Below are positions 59,864 through 64,000 of a DNA stretch of 64,000 bases, one piece after another. Location of the stretch: assembly GCA_934796775.1 (NCBI GenBank), contig CAKVPH010000004.1, positions 62,001-126,000 on the forward strand, in the 5' to 3' direction. The position numbers and the translations under genes are program-made. How positions within the stretch are numbered: position 1 is the first letter of the stretch; each line of letters begins with the position of its first letter. A model generated the notes under the pieces. It worked only from the letters and a program-made list of their open reading frames with translations. It was not told the origin of the DNA and searched no databases. The DNA is from an uncultured Clostridia bacterium (GTDB lineage: Bacteria > Bacillota > Clostridia > Christensenellales > Borkfalkiaceae).

Positions 59864-61732
59864 ATGAAAACTAATTATATAAAAGGGAGCTACGACGCCG
59901 TAGTTGTGGGAGCCGGACATGCCGGCTGCGAAGCCGCACTTGCACTCGCCAGAACAGGTCTTAACACTGCCCTTACTACGTTAAATTTAGATAGCATTGC
60001 CTTTATGGCGTGTAACCCGTCAATCGGCGGCACGGCAAAAGGACACTTGGTTCGCGAAATAGACGCGCTTGGCGGGCAAATGGGTATTACGGCGGACAAA
60101 ACGCTTATGCAAATAAGAATGTTAAACCGCGGAAAAGGTGCAGCCGTTCAATCGCTCCGTGCGCAAGAAGATAAAAATTATTATCACCGCGCTATGAAAA
60201 GCGTACTTGAAAACACGGAAAATTTGCATATCGTGCAGTGTGAAGTCAGCGAAATTCTGACTGAAAACGGCATCGTTTCGGGCGTAAAAACAACTTACGG
60301 CAGTATTTTGCAGGCGAAAGCCGTAGTTATATGTACAGGCGTATATTTAAACAGCGTAGTGTTAGCAGGCGAATGGAAACAAAAGTCCGGACCGAGCGGT
60401 TTTGCGCCCGCAACAAAGCTCACCGAAAGTTTGATTTCTCTCGGCTTTAAAATAAGACGTTTTAAAACGGGCACGCCCGCAAGAATAGACGGCAGAACCA
60501 TTGATTTTTCAAAATGCGAAATTCAGGAAGGCGAAACGAATGTATACCCGTTCTCGTTTTTGTCGCCGCAGGTCCCCGAAAAACAAACGCCCTGTTATTT
60601 AACCTACACCAACATAAAAACACATGAGATAATTCGCAATAACCTTGACCGCTCCCCGCTCTATAACGGAATTATTACCGGAACAGGACCGAGATACTGC
60701 CCTTCGATAGAAACCAAAGTCGAGCGGTTTGCAGACAAAGAACGCCATCAGGTGTTTTTAGAACCCGAAGGCGGCGACACCAACGAAATTTACGCACAAG
60801 GGCTTTCAACGTCGCTCCCGCACGACGTGCAGGAAGAGTTATATCACTCGATTAAAGGCTTGGAATGCTGCGAAATCGTGCGCTATGCCTATGCAATCGA
60901 GTATGATTGCATAGACAGTTTAGACCTTTTACCCACCCTTGAATTTAAAAAAGTAAAAGGACTTTACACTGCCGGGCAGATAAACGGCACGAGCGGGTAC
61001 GAAGAAGCTGCCGCTCAAGGACTGATTGCGGGACTTAACGCCTCGCTGTATCTGCGTGGAAAAACACCTTTGATTTTGCGGCGCGACGAAGCGTATATAG
61101 GCGTTTTAATAGACGATCTTGTTACAAAAGGTACAAACGAGCCTTACCGCATGATGACTTCGCGCGCGGAACACCGCATTTACCTGCGGCAGGATAATGC
61201 CGATTTCCGCCTTACCGAAATAGGGCGCGAAACAGGGCTTGTAGACGATATCCGTTATGCGGCTTTTAAAGAAAAATGCCTTAAAAAACAAGAGCTTAAA
61301 AGCATTTGCAATGCGCCGCACCCACCTAAAGTTATGCAACGCTTAATAGAAAAACACGGCGGAAACGTACCGAACAATGCTGTTTCGTATTCTGATTTAA
61401 TTCTTCGCGGAATTACGATAAAAGAGATTAAAAACGAATTTAACGAGTTCAATGATTTTTCGTGGGATTTGCTTGAATCAGTCGAAACCGAAATACGATA
61501 CAGCGGTTACCTTGATAAACAGCAAAAAGAAATAGAAAAAGCTAAAAAGACCGAAAGCAAACTGCTCCCCGCCGATATTGATTACATGCAAATAGAAGGG
61601 CTCAGGCTTGAAGCGAGGCAAAAGCTAAACGATATAAGACCGCTTAATTTAGGTCAGGCAAGCAGAATTTCGGGCGTAAACCCTGCTGACGTTGCAGTAC
61701 TAATGGTTTGGCTTAAAAAGTCCGGCAAATAA
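59864..61732 (+). CDS. mnmG: tRNA uridine-5-carboxymethylaminomethyl synthesis enzyme MnmG
   Basis: With MnmE it modifies the wobble uridine of several tRNAs, using FAD and methylene-THF. 622 residues. The FAD loop VVGAGHAGCEAALALARTG is at about 12-30, CNPSIGGTAKGHLVREIDAL at about 47-66, and the signatures GPRYCPSIE and GQINGTSGYEEAAAQGLIAG are present; the C-terminal helical domain (about 550-622) is complete. It follows dnaA by 100 bp. No clear ribosome site; AAAGGG lies inside the first codons. Confidence 0.96.
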   Translation: MKTNYIKGSYDAVVVGAGHAGCEAALALARTGLNTALTTLNLDSIAFMACNPSIGGTAKGHLVREIDALGGQMGITADKTLMQIRMLNRGKGAAVQSLRAQEDKNYYHRAMKSVLENTENLHIVQCEVSEILTENGIVSGVKTTYGSILQAKAVVICTGVYLNSVVLAGEWKQKSGPSGFAPATKLTESLISLGFKIRRFKTGTPARIDGRTIDFSKCEIQEGETNVYPFSFLSPQVPEKQTPCYLTYTNIKTHEIIRNNLDRSPLYNGIITGTGPRYCPSIETKVERFADKERHQVFLEPEGGDTNEIYAQGLSTSLPHDVQEELYHSIKGLECCEIVRYAYAIEYDCIDSLDLLPTLEFKKVKGLYTAGQINGTSGYEEAAAQGLIAGLNASLYLRGKTPLILRRDEAYIGVLIDDLVTKGTNEPYRMMTSRAEHRIYLRQDNADFRLTEIGRETGLVDDIRYAAFKEKCLKKQELKSICNAPHPPKVMQRLIEKHGGNVPNNAVSYSDLILRGITIKEIKNEFNEFNDFSWDLLESVETEIRYSGYLDKQQKEIEKAKKTESKLLPADIDYMQIEGLRLEARQKLNDIRPLNLGQASRISGVNPADVAVLMVWLKKSGK

Positions 61733-61782
61733 AGAATTATAAAGATTAAGCATAGTAAATATTTAAAGAATTTAAGCACGAT

Positions 61783-61826
61783 AAAAGCGCACCTTAAAAT
61801 AAAACGGGTGCGCTTTTTAGTTTTTT
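61783..61826 (+). terminator. Terminator of mnmG
   Basis: AAAAGCGCACC pairs with GGGTGCGCTTTTT. Confidence 0.88.
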
Positions 61827-61931
61827 AAATGTGATTCCGGTTTGTTTTTATAAATTTTAACACAGCGCCGATCTTTGAGCTATGCTCGCAATTTTTAACT
61901 AAAACAAGGAATAGTGTATATATCAATATAG

Positions 61932-61967
61932 TAAAAGCGGGACGCACAAATGCGCCCCGCTTTTTTA
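61932..61967 (-). terminator. Terminator of the Cys-rich lipoprotein
   Basis: AAAAGCGG and CGCA pair with TGCG and CCGCTTTTTT; bidirectional. Confidence 0.85.
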
Positions 61968-61986
61968 AATATATTTATGCAAACCG

Positions 61987-64000
61987 TTATTCAACAATTA
62001 TAAATCTGCCGCACTTAGAACAAATGTAACCTTTGTAGCTTACACCGTCGATTACAATTATTTTAAGCGAACCGTCTTCAGACGAGTTTGTATGTTCAAT
62101 AGTTCCTTCAATGTGATTAAACGTCATATCAACTGTTTTTTTCGTTTCTACGACTTCACCTGCATCTTTATCGTAAACTTGAATTGTATAAGTGTAATGA
62201 TAGGTGCAAACATATCTTCCGATGCTCACGCAACTTTCAACGAGATTTGCCTTAACCGTATAGTCGTCGTTGGTTTTTTCAGGAATTACGGGCAGCTCTA
62301 TTTCTTTTCTTTCGTTGCAATGGGAGCAAGTAAGAACAGCCTTTCCCGTAGTAGTTCTTGTGGGCGCAAGTTGAATTTCATATGAATAAGAATGACCTAT
62401 TGCATCAACATAATCAACTTGATCTATACCACAACCTTTGCAGTGATAATGTGATTCAACAACCTTTGTGCAATCAGCTTCAGCTAAAACATAATCGGCA
62501 GGTTTTGAATGATCATGTCTTACATTTACTTCAAAATTACCGCCACATTCTTCACAATGAAATAAAGCTCTACGACCGGTTTCACCACAAACAGGAATAA
62601 TTTCCTGTCCGCCAAAGAATTCAATTCCGACACATTCGGATATATTGTATAACCCGTTAGCTAAAAGTCTGTTAGTAAAATCGCCGTTCTTATATAAATG
62701 GGTTTCTTCTTTTAGTTCATCGTTAAATGTATAAGTTTCACCATTATATGTGAACTTATATATCTTACCCGATTGACAAGTTGCAGGAACAATTTCAAGA
62801 GTATTTACATCTATTCCGTAAACCGATTTTTCTTTGTCAATATATCCACATTCATAACCGGGTGCCGGATGATCTTTATCTTCAAGCATATTAAAGCAAA
62901 CATACTCAAGTTTAAATTTCTTAAAAGTTCCGTCTTCGGGAGCCAAAACATATCCCATTTTATGACCTGGCCCAATAAGCTCCTTTGTGGCTTTATCATA
63001 GCCACAATCTTTACAGCTAAATGAAATATGAATTGTTTCGCAAGTTGCTTTATCTACTATATAATTTTCAGGCGTTTTATGATCTACCCTTACTTTTAAA
63101 CCATAATAATCACCACAACGCAAACAATGGAAAAATGCATCTTCACCGTTAATGTCACATGTAGGAATTTCTTTTTTACTCAAAAGGATAATCCCTTCAT
63201 AATCATTAAAATTCAGAACATTTTTAGTAGCATCAAATTCATAATCATAAATATTTTTGCTACCTAAAAGATGTCTGACAGGACAAGTTTTATCTTCAAA
63301 AACAAAGCTTTGTTCATCTATTGTATAAGTATAACGGATAAGACCTTCTTCGTCACAAGCATCAAATGCTTCTATTCCTTGATAAAATGTGCTATTTCTT
63401 TCAAGTTTTTTAAGCGTTTTGCGTGCTATTTGGTTACACTCATTACACAGCCCCGTAAGATAGCCTTCTTCAGTGGCTGTAGGAGCTTTTTCAACGTGCC
63501 AGTCACTGCAGTGAGCGTTTTCAAACCAAACAGATTGAGCATCAGTCTTTTGGGTATGACATACAGAACAAATCATGATCCAGTCGTGACCGTCACAATA
63601 ATCTTTTGTAGTATCAATTACCGCTACCGCTTTAAAATTATGAGGAAGCTCAGCGGTTTTAAAAACATCGTCAACAGCTTCACCGCAGTCAGCGCAAGAT
63701 TTATAGTAAACGCCTTTTTCGGTACAAGAAGCTGCAACTACCAAATATTTTTCATCTTCAATTTCTTTAAGAGTTCTATGCGCAGCTGACGTTCCGATAA
63801 ACGTTACTTCTTCAGGTCTGCCTTCCGAACTTTCGCCGCAAGCGCAAGATTTATAATATCTTACGTTTTTAACACAGTCATATTCGGAAGCAAGATATTC
63901 GGGATCTTGAATTTCCTGCGTGAATTCATGCGTATGACTACATGCAGTAAGCGCAAATATCGAAACTAACGAAAACAGCGCAAAAACGATAGCCATGAGC
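61987..64000 (-). CDS. Large lipoprotein with repeated Cys-x-x-Cys modules, 5' end probably cut by the window
   Basis: The open frame runs from the right edge to 61987 (about 670 residues). The first ATG is at 63996, but no positive residues precede the hydrophobic run MAIVFALFSLVSIFALTAC, so the true start is probably a few codons beyond the edge. LTAC is the lipobox. The exported part has about ten modules of the type ...CTEKGVYYKSCADCGE..., each with a CxxC pair and usually a following His, such as CSVCH, CNECN, CLRCG, CKDCG, CEECG, CSHCN and CSKCG. They look like small zinc-ribbon or disulfide units on the cell surface. Function unknown. Confidence 0.8.
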   Translation of the reverse strand, partial: LMAIVFALFSLVSIFALTACSHTHEFTQEIQDPEYLASEYDCVKNVRYYKSCACGESSEGRPEEVTFIGTSAAHRTLKEIEDEKYLVVAASCTEKGVYYKSCADCGEAVDDVFKTAELPHNFKAVAVIDTTKDYCDGHDWIMICSVCHTQKTDAQSVWFENAHCSDWHVEKAPTATEEGYLTGLCNECNQIARKTLKKLERNSTFYQGIEAFDACDEEGLIRYTYTIDEQSFVFEDKTCPVRHLLGSKNIYDYEFDATKNVLNFNDYEGIILLSKKEIPTCDINGEDAFFHCLRCGDYYGLKVRVDHKTPENYIVDKATCETIHISFSCKDCGYDKATKELIGPGHKMGYVLAPEDGTFKKFKLEYVCFNMLEDKDHPAPGYECGYIDKEKSVYGIDVNTLEIVPATCQSGKIYKFTYNGETYTFNDELKEETHLYKNGDFTNRLLANGLYNISECVGIEFFGGQEIIPVCGETGRRALFHCEECGGNFEVNVRHDHSKPADYVLAEADCTKVVESHYHCKGCGIDQVDYVDAIGHSYSYEIQLAPTRTTTGKAVLTCSHCNERKEIELPVIPEKTNDDYTVKANLVESCVSIGRYVCTYHYTYTIQVYDKDAGEVVETKKTVDMTFNHIEGTIEHTNSSEDGSLKIIVIDGVSYKGYICSKCGRFIIVE

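Overview
The window looks like a chromosomal segment of a low-to-mid GC Gram-positive bacterium of the class Clostridia, most likely an uncultured gut lineage. This is inferred from the classic Firmicutes gene orders (pyrH-frr-uppS-cdsA-dxr-rseP; secG-rnr-smpB-ssrA), SpoIIID, SepF, NrdR, RsfS, DUF4364, DUF1846, an HrcA/CIRCE site, consensus sigma-A promoters and strong Shine-Dalgarno sites. It carries mostly housekeeping genes. There is no prophage, CRISPR array, rRNA or tRNA, and no complete insertion sequence that I can see.

Layout. 0-1 kb: an SPFH/band-7 membrane protein, cut by the left edge, with a sharp promoter-operator. 1.1-6.8 kb: one plus-strand operon for UMP kinase, ribosome recycling, undecaprenyl and phospholipid precursors, MEP isoprenoid synthesis and the site-2 protease RseP. 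7.2-9.7 kb: a short archaeal-type AspRS and a membrane-anchored endonuclease/exonuclease/phosphatase-fold protein. 9.8-11 kb: a two-gene cassette of a HAD phosphatase and a four-helix membrane protein. 11-17.4 kb: the trans-translation and RNA decay locus (ssrA, smpB, rnr, secG) with a YfhO-type membrane protein inserted. 17.6-20 kb: gpmI and tpiA. 20-31.5 kb: a prepilin-like protein, a TGS-uridine kinase, galT, a VTT membrane protein, HNH, NrdR, NUDIX, an HPr-like protein lacking the active-site His, DUF4364 and a TSCPD protein. 31.6-39.3 kb: a dockerin-like secreted protein next to a cohesin-like lipoprotein, two regulators, DUF1846, an HtrA-like lipoprotein, YggS, SepF and SpoIIID. 39.3-51.2 kb: an ABC transporter, a DeoC-fold protein without its catalytic lysine, NadD-YqeK fusion, RsfS, YhbY, ObgE, Nth, and a DUF3343/cysteine desulfurase pair. 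51.5-64 kb: ClpB under CIRCE control, a frameshifted prepilin pseudogene, a PH-domain membrane protein, TcdA, RecF, DnaA, MnmG and a Cys-rich lipoprotein cut by the right edge.

The least ordinary signal is a dispersed short palindromic element with core GATAATCGACTTATAG (or TCAAC in the loop). It occurs nine times with at most one core substitution and at least three more times in diverged form. It is nearly always between genes, and eight of the nine good copies lie in the same chromosomal orientation. Its arms (outer GTG/CAC, inner ATAA/TTAT) are kept even when the loop changes. At nth and tcdA it supplies the stop codon. A second oddity is a GC-rich 122-bp tandem repeat (2.3 units) between obgE and yhbY. 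Other notable items are the cohesin/dockerin pair, the DeoC-like pseudo-aldolase with a long disordered N-terminus, a hairpin over the spoIIID start codon and a predicted leaderless yggS transcript.
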